The notes: a model not told the origin generated them from the letters alone. A DNA stretch of 64,000 nt from Arthonia radiata (GCA_002989075.1 PSQN01000003.1:937366-1001365), one strand, 5' to 3'; shown: positions 34,582 to 45,992, numbered from the stretch's first letter. Numbers and translations are program-made.

Positions 34582-35283
34582 CTACCTATCGTCCTCTTCA
34601 TCACAGTCCGACCACTCTCCATCATTTTCGTCAACCTCATCCGCCCAGAACTCCTCTACTTGAGGCGTCTCGGACGTCTTATCCACCGCCTGCTCATTGA
34701 CGCTTAACAAGCCCTTTTCGACAATTCTCACCGCGGCATGCGAACTTCCAATCTTGCCCTTCGCAACCGTGATAGTCGAGGGCACCGGGGACGGACACAA
34801 CTCATCGCGCGCCGTTTCGCACGCGTCCTTCATAGCCAGCTCGCTCACGTTTGACAAGCCCTTCTCAACCTTGCTTACCGCAGCAGGCCAGCATATCCTC
34901 TTCCCCTCCATCATCGTAATACCCGCGGGTATCTCATCTCCCAGGAACGGACGCAAATCATCTCGCGCCACCGCAGCGAGGTCCGCGAGCGTACACGCGG
35001 TTTCATGCATGCTGGCTCTCGTGGCTTCATCATAGGTCCTGTTCTGTTGTTGATCACTTGCCCATCTGGATTCCTGGAAATACCAGTTGCGTTCCTTCCC
35101 GCTTGCGTCGCGCCTGAATTCGTCGATCCTGGAGTCGTGGGCTTCCAGTGCGGCGTTGTCGAGGATTTTCTCCCCACGTGTGGCCGGGGCGGTGAGCTCC
35201 TGAAGCGTGACAAGAAAATCCTTGATCTCGGCGTAGAGTGCAAGACGCCTTTGTGCCTCATTCGGGGTTCCGTCTATGTTCAT
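34582..35283 (-). CDS. Family 1 acidic protein, copy 1 (with internal duplication)
   Basis: A single 233-residue frame. It belongs to a family with four members in this window (34.6, 35.7, 36.8 and 63.0 kb). Shared features are an N-terminal block (here RRLALYAEIKDFLVTLQELT), a Trp-centred middle (NWYFQESRWASDQQQNR), a helical block (ADLAAVARDDLRPFL), a block of the type AAVSKVEKGLSNVSELAMKD, and a very acidic tail (EWSDCDEEDDR). In this copy residues 106-157 are repeated as 158-206, so the third and fourth blocks occur twice. No known domain, signal peptide or membrane segment is seen. The start at 35283 is chosen because it places the conserved block near the N-terminus as in the other copies; an open extension upstream has no ATG conserved in the others. 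Function unknown. Confidence 0.65.
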   Translation of the reverse strand: MNIDGTPNEAQRRLALYAEIKDFLVTLQELTAPATRGEKILDNAALEAHDSRIDEFRRDASGKERNWYFQESRWASDQQQNRTYDEATRASMHETACTLADLAAVARDDLRPFLGDEIPAGITMMEGKRICWPAAVSKVEKGLSNVSELAMKDACETARDELCPSPVPSTITVAKGKIGSSHAAVRIVEKGLLSVNEQAVDKTSETPQVEEFWADEVDENDGEWSDCDEEDDR

Positions 35284-35681
35284 CTTCGATGAGGAGGGTG
35301 TGGGTCGTTGTGGATGGTTAGGGGTTGAAGAGGAATTTGGTGTCAGAGAGTTCGTAGTGTGGTGTGCAATCAACCATGTGTTCAGATGGCGAGCCAAAAG
35401 GCAACGGAAGGCCGGAAGACAATCTGTCGCACAAATTAGCGGTCACGACTGTAGCCAAGTGCATCGCAAGTGACCGTTTTTGAGCTTAACATTGGTACCT
35501 CACTTCGTTCGTGAGACACTATTTGACTCATGTTATTGCGTCACCTGGGCAACAGCCACGTCATCTCCCGAGATAATTCTTGAACCTGACTTCACTCTCC
35601 CTTGACGGTCCGTTCCCAACTCTCTTTCCACTATTACACATCGGATTGTTCCCGCCACTCAAGCAAACACAAACCTTCACC
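35284..35681. other. Divergent spacer between family 1 copies 1 and 2
   Basis: Promoters for copies 1 and 2 are expected here. About 35500-35575 matches about 36640-36715 upstream of copy 3. It contains CGTCAT next to a GGCAACAGCCA stretch. Confidence 0.5.
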
Positions 35682-36227
35682 ATGGACAACACCCCACCCA
35701 CCCAATCCTTTAAAGACCGCCTCACAATCTACACAGAGATCATCGCCTTCCTCAACGCCTGGCTCACCACAAGCACCACCGCCCACGCCCAAAACATCGA
35801 AATTGATGCACAAGCCGCCTACAACGCCACATGATCGACCGCCCACTTCAGGATGGACCCGCTCTCGAGGGAGGGTGTGTGGCTATGGCAGTCCAGCTGT
35901 ACCGACTTCAGAGACGGCAATGTAGAACCCGACAAACGCTACAAAACGGCGCTGCTCATCTATGAGCTCGCCTCTGAGGCGGTGAAGGAAATGGACGGTA
36001 TGACTGAGTTTTGCGTGCGCGTGAATGCACCCATTCATGGGGAGAAGGTGAAGGATATGAGGGATGAGCTTTTGAGTGTGCGTGAACGGGCGTGGATGAA
36101 GGCGTTTGACTTGGGGTGGGATGGGAGGGAGGAGTTCTTCGAGGACGAGGATGGTGAGGAGCCAGGTTTGGATGAGGGGGAGTACTCGCCTCCTGCTGGA
36201 CGACTACTATGGCGGCTTCCGGAATAA
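35682..36227 (+). pseudogene. Family 1 acidic protein, copy 2, interrupted by an in-frame stop
   Basis: The ATG at 35682 opens MDNTPPTQSFKDRLTIYTEI, matching copy 3 (MDNTVSNKSPKDRLAVYEEI). The frame meets TGA at 35832-35834 and then stays open in the same frame to 36227. Downstream it shows the other family blocks: VWLWQSSCTDFRDG, YKTALLIYELASEAVKEMDG, VKDMRDELLSVRERAWMKAF and an acidic tail FFEDEDGEEPGLDEGE. The whole chain would be 181 codons plus the stop, somewhat shorter than copies 1, 3 and 4. The simplest view is a recent single nonsense change; stop readthrough or a separate start at 35853 are less likely alternatives. It is a host gene, not a mobile element. The upstream block is shared with copy 3. 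Confidence 0.6.
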
Positions 36228-36790
36228 GCGGATTGAGTGAGGAGAGGGTTTCTTCGCCATTTTGATGGGTGATGAACGAATAGGGATTCGCCAGCGGCTT
36301 CGCTTGCGTCGTCGTGCAGGAGTGGCACGTAGAGGGTTCAGTATTCAAGTGAGATTGGCTCTGGCGTGCGATATTAGAAGGGAGTCGGGCGGTGTGGGTG
36401 ATCCCTATGGTCGGTGGGTGGGGTCAAGGGTCTGGATGACAGTCCACCCACCAAGCTGCGCCCTAGCCTTCACGATGTTAGCCGGGCATTGTGTGCCATT
36501 CCTGAGGTGGCTGTTGCCTAGGGAGGCGGCTGCAATAACCTCTTGCGTATGAAGCAAGGGCAGTTCAACTGAGTGACGAAGATCATACGTGCTTGCTATC
36601 CTCCCGTAAATAGATCGTCATCAAGCATAAGATGAGAGCCTCACTTCAATCGCGAGACGTTGTTTGACCCACCTGAAGCCATCACCCAGGCAACAGCAAC
36701 GTCATTGATCAACACGAGTCTAGGTTTCTGTTCAATCCCTTCCCCAGACCGCTCTTCGACTTCGTCAAGCTGCAGATCGCTTCAGTGAAC
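36228..36790. other. Spacer with duplicated upstream block
   Basis: About 36640-36715 resembles about 35500-35575 (both contain a CTCACTTC start, a TTTGACYCA stretch and GGCAACAGCMACGTCAT). No gene is seen. Confidence 0.5.
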
Positions 36791-37414
36791 ATGGCAGCAT
36801 CAACAAGCAAGCCGTTATCGCCAGTCATGGATAACACCGTCTCAAATAAATCTCCAAAGGACCGCCTTGCCGTCTACGAGGAAATCCGAGATTACCTCAC
36901 GACGTTCTTGGAGCTTGTCGCTCCCACAGATCCCGAGACAGGTGAAACAGACGATCCAGAGACCGCAGCCAAGTACGCATATACGGATGATGTCGGCTTC
37001 TTCACCAACGACATGGACGACAAGGAATGGGAATGGAATATTAAGCAATACGACTGGGCGGACCTTGAGGACAGCATGGAGACACAACAAGCAGCTAATC
37101 GCCGTGAAAATGCTCGCCTCATCAATGAAATGGCCATGCTCGCGATTGAAGAGGTCCGCAAATTGTTCCGTTACGAACATCCCACGACACCTAAAAGATG
37201 GATCTACAATGTACGCGGCGTGGAGAATGATCTGGCTCGTCTTCGGGATCGAGCGGTAATGATTGCGTATGATCCTGAGTCTGAAGAGGACGAAGAGAGT
37301 GATGATGAATACGATCGCGAATCCGGTCCATCTGAGCTAGCTGATGGCGCTTCGCAAGATGATGGATATGTGGATCGATTTGATGAGTATGAAAGCGACT
37401 TCTTTGTTGAGTAA
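36791..37414 (+). CDS. Family 1 acidic protein, copy 3
   Basis: A single 207-residue frame. Conserved blocks in order: KDRLAVYEEIRDYLTTFLEL near residue 25, a Trp-rich middle (KEWEWNIKQYDWADLEDS), helical RENARLINEMAMLAIEEVRK, NVRGVENDLARLRDRAVMIA, then a long acidic tail (ESEEDEESDDEYD). It has no signal peptide or membrane segment. The N-terminal two thirds look helical and foldable. This is the best-preserved reference for the family in the window. It is probably a tandem duplicate of copy 2, since the DNA upstream is shared as well. An earlier in-frame codon at 36785 is not ATG, so 36791 is taken as the start. Function unknown. Confidence 0.7.
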   Translation: MAASTSKPLSPVMDNTVSNKSPKDRLAVYEEIRDYLTTFLELVAPTDPETGETDDPETAAKYAYTDDVGFFTNDMDDKEWEWNIKQYDWADLEDSMETQQAANRRENARLINEMAMLAIEEVRKLFRYEHPTTPKRWIYNVRGVENDLARLRDRAVMIAYDPESEEDEESDDEYDRESGPSELADGASQDDGYVDRFDEYESDFFVE

Positions 37415-38763
37415 GCGACGATCTTGAGATCGGCAACAGATCGTGTGCTGAGCTGCTCTTCGTCGGGTATGGTCGATGCTGTTCATGACGTGAACCTGTC
37501 TGGGAGGAGTGCCTGATATGCGGCGTTGAAGGAGGCCGCTGAATAGCACAGACGCTTTGGTTTCCTGGTCAGAGAGCTGGTCAGAGAGCTGTGACGTATA
37601 GTCAGCAGTCAGTCACAAATCCAACTTTGATATACCCTCTGTCGTCGACAAAGGCGACCTTGTCCCCACCACGCCCTCTCTGATCATCGATCCAGAGGCA
37701 CAGACCGTCCGATCTTCCTCGCGAGCTATGCATTGATCATATGCTCACCTTTGCATCATTCTGGTCTGCTCACCTTTTATTTCTCGCATGTTTAATCTTT
37801 TCATAAGGATCTTGTGCAACATCTCCAACCTTCTCTTATCGCCAACACATCACCACCACCACACCCACCCCCACCCTCCTCCATCCAATCTTCCTCACAA
37901 ACCTCCTCACCCCAACCCAGAGACGTGCCCCTCGCGTCACATGGCAAACCCACCAAAACCGCTGTCTCGCGACGACAGTCCACGCTTCCACACACAAAAG
38001 CCCTTCCTACATACAAAAGTGACGTGGCGCAAGAGGCAAGTGACGACATCGCACTCCGCAGCCGACGATTTGCAGTGTGGATGCCGGAGCTGGTTGTTTG
38101 GTTTGTGGCATTGATCGTGGAGGAGCAGGGGAGAGCTCGGAGGGACTGGGTGAGAGTGAAAGGGCTGAGGAGATTGGGTGGCGGTGGCGGTGTTTGATTG
38201 GGCGTTTGGCGGAAAGGGCCGGTATGGTGCGGATGATGGATTTTGATGGAGAGTGACGAGCTAGGGCGGCAGCCGGTGGGTGGATTGGAGAGGAGACAGT
38301 TGCCGTTGACGAGATGGGGATTGGCTGAGCTGAAAGGCCGGTATAGAAGCGGTATCGATGGGAGAGGTGTCGCTGCTGTCTGGAACTGGCGTTGCAATAA
38401 TAAGGCGAGAATCTGTGCCAGTTGATGAAGCGGTAGAGCGAAAGCAAGCCAGGGGCTTTGTTTGATAAATATTATTGCTAATACATGCCGCCCTCTCAAG
38501 AGGGCAGTCCATACGAGAACTCGTCTAGTACTTCCAACAATTGCAGCCGATTTACAGTGTTGCTCATATGCCCAGTGACACACGCCAGTGCCGATCACCA
38601 GCGCACTCCCAACCGTTGATGCCCAGGCCTTTTATATCCTCCCGGGTGGCTAGCCCTTTTTGATATCCCGTTAATACTCATAACACATGCCAGCGCCGAA
38701 TTATGCTTGTACCCGCCAAACAGCCCCAGCGTACTTCGTACAGTCTTCCCAGATCGTCACTTT
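37415..38763. other. Intergenic with low-complexity frames
   Basis: Overlapping frames on both strands (37801-38598 minus, 37814-38197 plus) are rich in Pro, His and Ser from C-rich DNA. None has a recognisable domain, so none is called. A 13-bp sequence, TGGTCAGAGAGCT, is repeated in tandem at about 37567-37592. Confidence 0.3.
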
Positions 38764-40579
38764 TCACATCGCCTCCCCAATTCCCATCTCCCGCTGCTCC
38801 CACGCCAGCCGCTGCTTCTTCATTTCCTCCATATCGAACGCTTCTTCCTTTTTGCGACCCTTCTGCGTATCGCCCATACTCTTCATTTTGCGCACCACGC
38901 TTGCACCTCGGCTGCCCGACCGAGCCCGTGAAGTGCTGAGGCTCCTCCGGAACCGCCCTCGACCATCTTCTTCGTCATCGTTGTCGTCCTCGAAGATAGA
39001 CATCGCCTGCTGCGGCGGTTGCGGCAGCGCAGGTGTGGGTGGCACGTCCTCGTCCATCGGCTCAGGCGCGGGCGTCTTTGCGCGTGATCGTGAGCGTGCG
39101 CGGATCTTGCTGAACGAACGCGCGAGGACATTGGATTTGCTGCTTGAGCGACCAGACCGGTCTTCGTTGCGACCTCGAGGACCATTGGAGCTTGCATCGC
39201 TATGATCGCGGCTGTGCTGTCCCGCGTCGAAAGCACTTGGCCTCCGTGTTGACGGTTGATTGTCGGGTGATGGGCTGGCCGGCCCACGGAACTTTCTGAT
39301 TCCGCGAGCGAACTTCTCGAGGGTGCTGCCGCCTGTACGTGTCCGCTCGTAATCGTAGCCAGGCGTTTTGGGTCGTAAGTTCTCTTTGCCGTCTGAGCCG
39401 GACGTGCTGGGACGCTTGCTGCTGGAGATGGACGTGTTGGGTGTGTCCTTGGACGTGAAGCTGACGCCCGAGTCGGCTTTGCGCGAGGACCGGGATGTCC
39501 TCTCGGATGAGCCGGTGGATGGTCTGCGATGGCCGGAGCTGTCCAGATCTTCTGGACCTGTAACGGCGGTGCAGTCTTCGATGACATGGTTAGCGAGACG
39601 GAGGTACTCGTCCAAGCAGATGCGAACGGCAGGCCATCCGCTGTCGTCGCCTTCGCGCTGGCCGACGTTCATCAATGTGTTTAAAGATGTTTTCTCATTA
39701 CGCTCGACGCGTTGTATCCAGTCGAGGAAGCCACGTCGTTGCTCAGACAGCACGTTGGGTGTCAACATGGCAGTGGGCTGCTGAGAAGCCGGCTGATCAT
39801 CAGCAGACAGTAAGGGCGGATAAAGCGTGTTGAGCATGGCAAGACAGTTGTAACGTGAGAAGGGACGGAGCGTGAGCTCGTTGATGAGGATCCATCGACG
39901 GAGGGAGACGTAAAGCTGGGTATATCGAGCTTCGACCTTGTGCTCTCGATGTTCGTTGGCCTTGACCCAAACAGCCACACCGGGGTTTGGCTGGCGGAGG
40001 TTCTCCGGGTCTGAGTCAATTGAGTCCCTCGATACGCCCAATCTCTTGAGTGCTCCGGCAACTTCTCTCCGCCTTCGTCGTTCCAGGTCTTTGAGGTAAT
40101 CCAGGGCTGTCAGAGCTTGGGGAAAGTCGACCATTTCCAGCTCGAAAGGGAAGCATCTTCGCAAGAACGAGTTGATAAAGGAGGGTGGTAGCGAGCACGG
40201 CTGTGAGCGCTGCTTAGAGATCTGTGTGAGGAGGGACGATTGGAATTCGGCGGACGCTTGTTGTGCCTCGGTAGGCATGTTTGTTTGCTGTTGTCGCTGG
40301 CCTGTCGGCGTGGCTGGTCGAGACATTTGGCTGCGAGGTGTGGAATTTATTGTGTACATAGTCCGCAGAGGGATTTCATATGTGCCTGCCAAAGTCTCAT
40401 GTTAGCATCAGCAGCCACGGAGAAGGTTAATTGTTGCCGAAGACTCTGGATTGGTGTGTGGCGCGGGCGATTGGGATATGAAGGGCTGTAAGCTCACCTG
40501 GGTTGATAAGGACGTGATCGAGTATTAGGTTGTATGAGGACCCATCTTGTGACGAGTGTGAGGAATGATTTGGTGACAT
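38764..40579 (-). CDS. Conserved fungal Ser-rich protein, unknown function
   Basis: Exon 1 is 40579-40498 and exon 2 is 40385-38764 (phase 1), about 567 residues. The N-terminus SSYNLILDHVLINPGTYEIP, then LRTMYTINSTP, is of a type I recall from conserved uncharacterised Pezizomycotina proteins. A helical region follows, with FINSFLRRCFPFELEMVDFP, QALTALDYLKDLERRRRREV and LYVSLRRWILINELTLRPFS. From about residue 290 the chain is disordered and Ser/Arg-rich with many RSRS-type clusters, then EEMKKQRLAWEQREMGIGEA at the end. It has no catalytic motif. The basic Ser-rich tail could be a phosphorylation target. The upstream exon is supported by a good GTGAGC donor, a GCTAAC branch site and the GGCAG acceptor. 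Confidence 0.75.
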
Positions 40580-43500
40580 GTTGGAGTTGAAGGAGCGGAA
40601 GTGGGTTGTTATTTGTTGTCGATACGGTCGCTTTCGCGGCAACGGTAGTGGACGAGATGAAATCCACTTGACCGAGGGTTTTCCTCCACTTTCCCGCTAA
40701 GCTAGCGATTTCCAGTCTTGGTGTTTATTCTCTTCAATATTTCTTGTTAAACGAGTGTATGGCGCAAGCCGGCTGCCTATTCGATGCACGCAAGTCAATG
40801 CTGCGGAATGTAGCCACACCGGAGAATGTGCAAAAATTGAGGGAGAAGCGGGAGTCGAGCGCGTGTGATTGACTGCTCCCAAAGTGGATTTCAATGGCTT
40901 CGGTAAATGCAATACCCCACGAAACAGGTCGACCCAAGGTAGGAAGTGGAACCTGACGAAAGTATGACCTCTGCAGCAGTCAAGTCCGTCTGGTCCAGTC
41001 GACAAGCTCCTCGGCAGTGCTGAGCTGCTTCTTCGAAGTCACGAATATTGGCCGGACGCGGCAAGTATCGAATGGAGACAGCAGCGCGCGTCTGAAAGCG
41101 CACAAGGCAATGCGTGCTGACTGCAAGCAGAGCGCGTGCGTTTTCCGATGGTGGAGTTCAGAGGCAGGTGTGCAGATGGGGCGTGGTCGCTGTTACACGG
41201 TGTCGATGAATCCTGAGGAATGGGAGTTGGGAAGAGACGGGTCTATCTAGGAGTAGAGATGCGCGAAGTGAAAAGCTGGAAGAGGCGAGTCCTTTGGATC
41301 TAGGTTCAGACGCTCAGCCGCCTCGGCGAAGGGCGCTGAGGGCAGCTGGTCATGGAGACCCAAGCTTTTCTTCGTGGTGGTCAAGTTTGCAGGGAGACCC
41401 AGCAACGGCCAATGTGCCCGCGACCAATCAGAAAAATGTCCGCCGGGGAAGAGCTCGCCGCCGTTAAGCGCATCCCGATCCGGACAAGTATAATGCGCCA
41501 CGCCGCTGCCGGCACGTTTGTCACGCTCCATCCATCACTGGAGTCCTTGCCGCCCTCGGCTACTTCCTAGCATCACACACTTCCAGTGCAGAACCTCCAC
41601 ACTGCTTCAAACAGCGTTCAGTCGCGTCATTCTCGCTCTACGCAAGCCCACTGCCCCCAGCAGAGACAATTCCATCTGCTAAAGGCACGACTCACACTCG
41701 CCTCGGCGCCATGTCGGCAACGTTTCTTCACAAACGGCAGCCGATGCGGAAAGACTCCCTTGCAGTAGCGCGCAATCGGACCAGAGCGCGTGCGCGTTTA
41801 GCGCAAACTGTCTCGGAAGATAGCGTCTCGCATATGCAGAAAGTCAAAGGAAGACAACCACGGCTCTCAAGTTTCCTCTCAAGCCTCTTATTCCAAGTCT
41901 ACTCTTTACCATCAGGTCATCCGAGATGATGTCGCTATAGCATCATTTCAGCGGATGAGCCATTGGCAACCCAAGCAGAACCCCAGCACGGCAAGGGACG
42001 AGCCTCACAGCCGACCGCCGAACTGAGGAGTCGTTCTCCGTTTGCAGAGTTGCTCACGCGTCTAACTTGTTGGCCGAACACTGTCTCACACGGAGTCGCT
42101 CCTCAATGGATCTCACTGCATCTGCCGACCCCCTGATCGACCGCATTCGCTACCCCCGCGTCGCGCTCGCGTTTGGCGTGCATCTTTATGCGTGAATGGC
42201 ATGCAGGAGGACCAAGCAGAGCTCGAAGCATGATTCGGGGCTGAGACCTGACTCAGTCAACTCGCCAAATGAACGGTCGTCGGCACACGCTGTGGGCACG
42301 CTGACCATCCTCATTTCCCATCCTCCAGATCAGCCTCTGTTATTTCTCCTTTGAGACTACCGGACAGCGTGCCGCCTCCCACGTTCTCTCCAATCGTCGA
42401 TTCGTCTGCTAGCCCATCATGCAAGAAAGGTAGCATCACACGTGGTAGGCGAGGCTAAACGAGGACCTGCCTTACGCAAGAAATAAGCATTCACGCGTGC
42501 TGTCAAGTCAAACCGTCTACACGGGTCGAGGCTCAAAGTGCTCGAAATGGGCCTCGCTCTGTCTTTGGAAAGCTCGTGAAGACGCACGGGGCTTTCTGCA
42601 AAAACCTGGCATCATGTTCGTGGGTCACCAACAGTAGGGCCAGCCCCCAAAAGTGATGGTGGAGATGATCTTTGTTTCACTAACCAGCACTACCGGGTAC
42701 GGAATACGCAGCCTGTCTTCCACGCGGGCGCAAGTTGGATCTTGGAAAATCATGGAGATGTGCAAGAATAGAACAGTATCTCGACGACGACAAAAAGGCA
42801 ACTGGTAAGAAGTCTGAAACACATGGCAAATCCATAGACGACGACGACGACGACGACTATCCCAAGAAAAACCATACATCCTGCAAATGCCGAATTAAGA
42901 TGTTGGTCGTCCAGCAAGACTTGAGTCCGTCCAGACCACCTATTCAACGTGAGGGCCCGCGTTGGTATTGAATGCCCCCTCGCCAGCTTCGCAGCCTCGG
43001 TAGGGGTATCGATTGAGCATGACCACTGCTGTACAAATGCTTGAACCATGACCTAGGCCAACAAAACATACCGACTTGCAGCATGCGCGGCGCGGCAAAG
43101 GTATGTTTCTCCAGCATTCGACTTGCGCAGTCAATGGCCGGGCAACCATGCTTTGTTGATTACTAATTCATTATTCACTTTCCTATCATCCGAGACGATG
43201 AGCATGCCCTGGCTCTCTCGTTAGAACATCCGCAATCCCTCGAGATAGGATCTACCACCTCCAGAGAAGCTGCGCAGAGTGGAACACAACCGTGTCCATT
43301 GGTCATCATCATGCGCAGGTAAGATCAGGCCCGCGAGAACGCCCGTGAACAAGCCGTTCAGCATCTTCATCATGAGCAAAATCATCGACGTCGCGACTTG
43401 ACTCCGCATGACTTTCCTTTGCGATCCACTGAGGGATCCATACACTCAGGGTTCCTTACCCCCCAATGCTAGGCATCGATCGAAGTCTGTACAACCCCAC

Positions 43501-44666
43501 GTAACGTGAGTCCGCCGGCTCTCCAATGTGCCACCCGGAGATTTATTTCCACTTCGTTCGCTGACGCGCAGCTCCGCGCGTCCCTTGCAGCAGACGCGCG
43601 AACTTCAGCATTCTAGAATGAAATCGTATATTGGTGGGGCACGCCTTCCCTAGAGGTGATCGGTGCCCGCATTCGAGGATGAATACGGTGATTTAATGCG
43701 ACACGAGTTATCACGCTTCTGCGGCTGGCCGAGCGCATCACTTCCAGAGCTTTCGCTGGATGAGATCGCAGCGTATGACATGGATCAATTGCTGCGTCAG
43801 TGTGCATGTCTCCAAAACCCGACTGGCTAGAAGCGAAGCCCGCGCATGTGTCAAAAGAGCATGAAGCAGTGGCCTCCTCCTGCTGCGCCAAATGTACGGT
43901 ACTCCGTACACGCACTTAGGTCTCGTGAACAGAGAGTATTGCATTTTCCTCTACAGCTTAAGAGTTCAACGTGCTGGACGAAAGCGCAGCAAACAAGCCA
44001 GACCGAGCGCGAAATCCTGCTGCTCTCATCACGATTATTTCCCTCGGCTAAGACGCGCAGTCACAGTGCTGCTAGACGACACGCTCTTTTCGGAGAATAT
44101 CGCGAGCGTTGTGCGAGACACGCCTGGGTGTGTCTTGGCCTGTGGCGTGCATCGTCACAGTGACACGCATCTCATCACAGCCGCCAGAAGCGACGAAATC
44201 CTAACCTTGCGCGAGAATCGCACTAACAACGTCTTCTCCAATGCTCAATGCTCGCACTTGGTGCCCTCCACACTCTGGCCTTGAGACACGTAGGAGAAGT
44301 CATCACTGTGATTACAATGCCATCACGCACTACAGAAAGTGGACACGCTCGCGGATGATTACTGTAGTCTGTAGGGGCCATCCGCCCCATCAAATATAAC
44401 AACCTTCCTCGTCCCTCGGCTCAGCACAGACCGAGCGGTCCTAACCATGCACCCATGTCATGTCGCTGTTTCACCATGGTAGTTCAACAAGGATGGAGTA
44501 AGTCAGGGGAACGCCGGCTCTGGAATTGGCGTCATGGTTGGGGTTGTGGTCTTAGGGGGTGAGACTTTTGTTGGATCTCATATGTTATCTGTAGAATAGC
44601 GAACCACGTATGCTGCCATCGACCGCCAAACCGCCAAACCCGTGAATCAAAGCAGGAAATCTGACA
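40580..44666. other. 4-kb gene-poor gap
   Basis: No gene can be supported. A small basic frame at 41711-41929 and a minus frame at 43221-43445 begin with ATG but show no domain or splice support. (GAC)7 lies at 42837-42857. I see no terminal repeats or transposase-like frame. Confidence 0.35.
42837..42857 (+). repeat. (GAC)7 microsatellite
   Basis: Seven perfect GAC triplets in apparently non-coding DNA. They produce runs of Asp or Val in the spurious frames that cross them. Confidence 0.9.
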
Positions 44667-45957
44667 ATGGCAACACACATCGCCGCAACCTCGCGCACAC
44701 CCACCACACCCACAATCCCAGAGACGCACGAAGACACTCCGCCCACTCCAAAGACCGATGCCAAACTTAAACCTCTGCTCAAAATCCCCGTCTCGCGCTT
44801 CTCGCCTCAGGGCACGACACACAAGCCCGCGAAATCCAACCAGAGTAATAAGACAGAGGAAATCAGCAAACCCACACACTCCCACTCGAGCAGCATCGCC
44901 AACACTGTATCCGACACCCCTGCGTCGCCGACGAGTTTCACGACCGCCCGGCAGTCGAGCGACGAGACGGCGCCGCAGGTGCCTGGGAACGGGAGCGCGC
45001 ATCCGCCGCGGTTTAGTTCGCGACAGCCGGTGACGGTGTTGAATTTTCCGCAGCCGCCGTCGAGTCCTAGGCCGGTGACGGTGTTGAATTTTCCGCAGCC
45101 GCCGTCGAGTCCTAGGCCGGCGACGAGTCCCGCACAGCCGTCGTTGAGTCCCAAGCCACCATGCAGTCCGGAAAAGCCATCGTCGAGTCCCAAGCCAGCA
45201 CCGAGCCCCAGACAACCACCGAAACCAACGTTAATTCCCAGAAAGCCGCCGCCAAAAAAGCGCGTCTCCTTCCTCGAGTACGCCAAGATCCGGAGTGATC
45301 CGCATTTCCTGCAGTCGAAGTTTTCGGTGCGGCGGCGGAAGGGGAAGGTGGAGAGTAGTGATAGTAGTGTGGTGAGTGTGCCATTGAAGAGTGTTGATGA
45401 GGTGGAGAAGGGGAGGGCTGGTGGGGAAAAGAGGATGACGGGGTTGAGGAAGGCTGAGGTTGTGGAGGGTGTGGGTGCGAAGAATGGAGGTACGGAGGGT
45501 GAAGAAAACCTGGGTGTGCCGCTCGTTAAGATCGATGTGATCAAGGGCAGAACGCCGGAGGAGGTGAGGAAGTTGGCGGATTGCGTGCAGAGTGTGCTGG
45601 AGAAGGAGTGTGGGGTATCGAAGGGTGACCGTCTTCAGATTGTTACGCAGCATGAGCCGGGGGAGATGATTTGTGAGGATGCGGGTGTCGGGTAGGCTAC
45701 CGTTCGTGAGTGCGTGATGTTGAAGGCAGCTGACGTTGTACAGTGACACGCGCACCGACTCGCTTGTATTCTTGCAGATCTTTCAGCAAGGTCGGGACGC
45801 AGCGACGAAGCAACAGCTTCACCGAGCGCTTGCGGAGGCGTTGAGTAAAGAGTGCGGACTCCGCGGCGAGGACCTCATCGTGACCTGCTCGGCGACCAGC
45901 AAGGAGGATTGGAGCTTTGGTAAAGGGCGGGCGCAACCTCCAGAGGGAAGCTTGTGA
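44667..45957 (+). CDS. Tautomerase-domain protein with long Pro-rich N-terminus
   Basis: Exon 1 is 44667-45691 and exon 2 is 45744-45957 (phase 2), about 412 residues. The C-terminal 130 or so residues match the Tautomerase_2 type: PLVKIDVIKGRTPEEVRKLA, VLEKECGVSKGDRLQIVTQH, DSLVFLQIFQQGRDAATKQQ and the hallmark EDWSFGKGRAQ. The usual catalytic proline after the start Met in tautomerases is here internal (VPLVKID), because about 280 residues of Pro/Ser/Thr-rich, disordered sequence precede it. That extension holds a perfect 45-bp tandem duplication. With Pro blocked by a preceding residue, classic Pro-1 catalysis would need processing or has been lost. The gene is convergent with Rtg2, 95 bp apart. 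Confidence 0.8.
45028..45117 (+). repeat. Perfect 45-bp tandem duplication in coding sequence
   Basis: 45028-45072 and 45073-45117 are identical and encode PVTVLNFPQPPSSPR twice. A diverged third unit follows. This suggests a recent in-frame expansion of the Pro-rich region. Confidence 0.92.
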
Positions 45958-45992
45958 GCTGCTCAGCGTACTAAGATCAGCTGACAGCGCAT

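Noticed and set aside
37801-38598. 265-codon minus frame
   Set aside because: No domain, odd composition (Pro/Ser/His in the middle, Gly-rich end) and a competing plus frame; not supportable.
38883-39587. Second minus frame inside the Ser-rich gene
   Set aside because: It overlaps the main 542-codon frame out of phase and is biased in composition.
40580-44666. Possible mobile element in the 4-kb gap
   Set aside because: No terminal repeats, transposase, reverse transcriptase or integrase-like frame could be seen.
44807-45544. Minus frame opposite the tautomerase gene
   Set aside because: Gly/Leu-rich artefact of the Pro-rich repeats on the plus strand.
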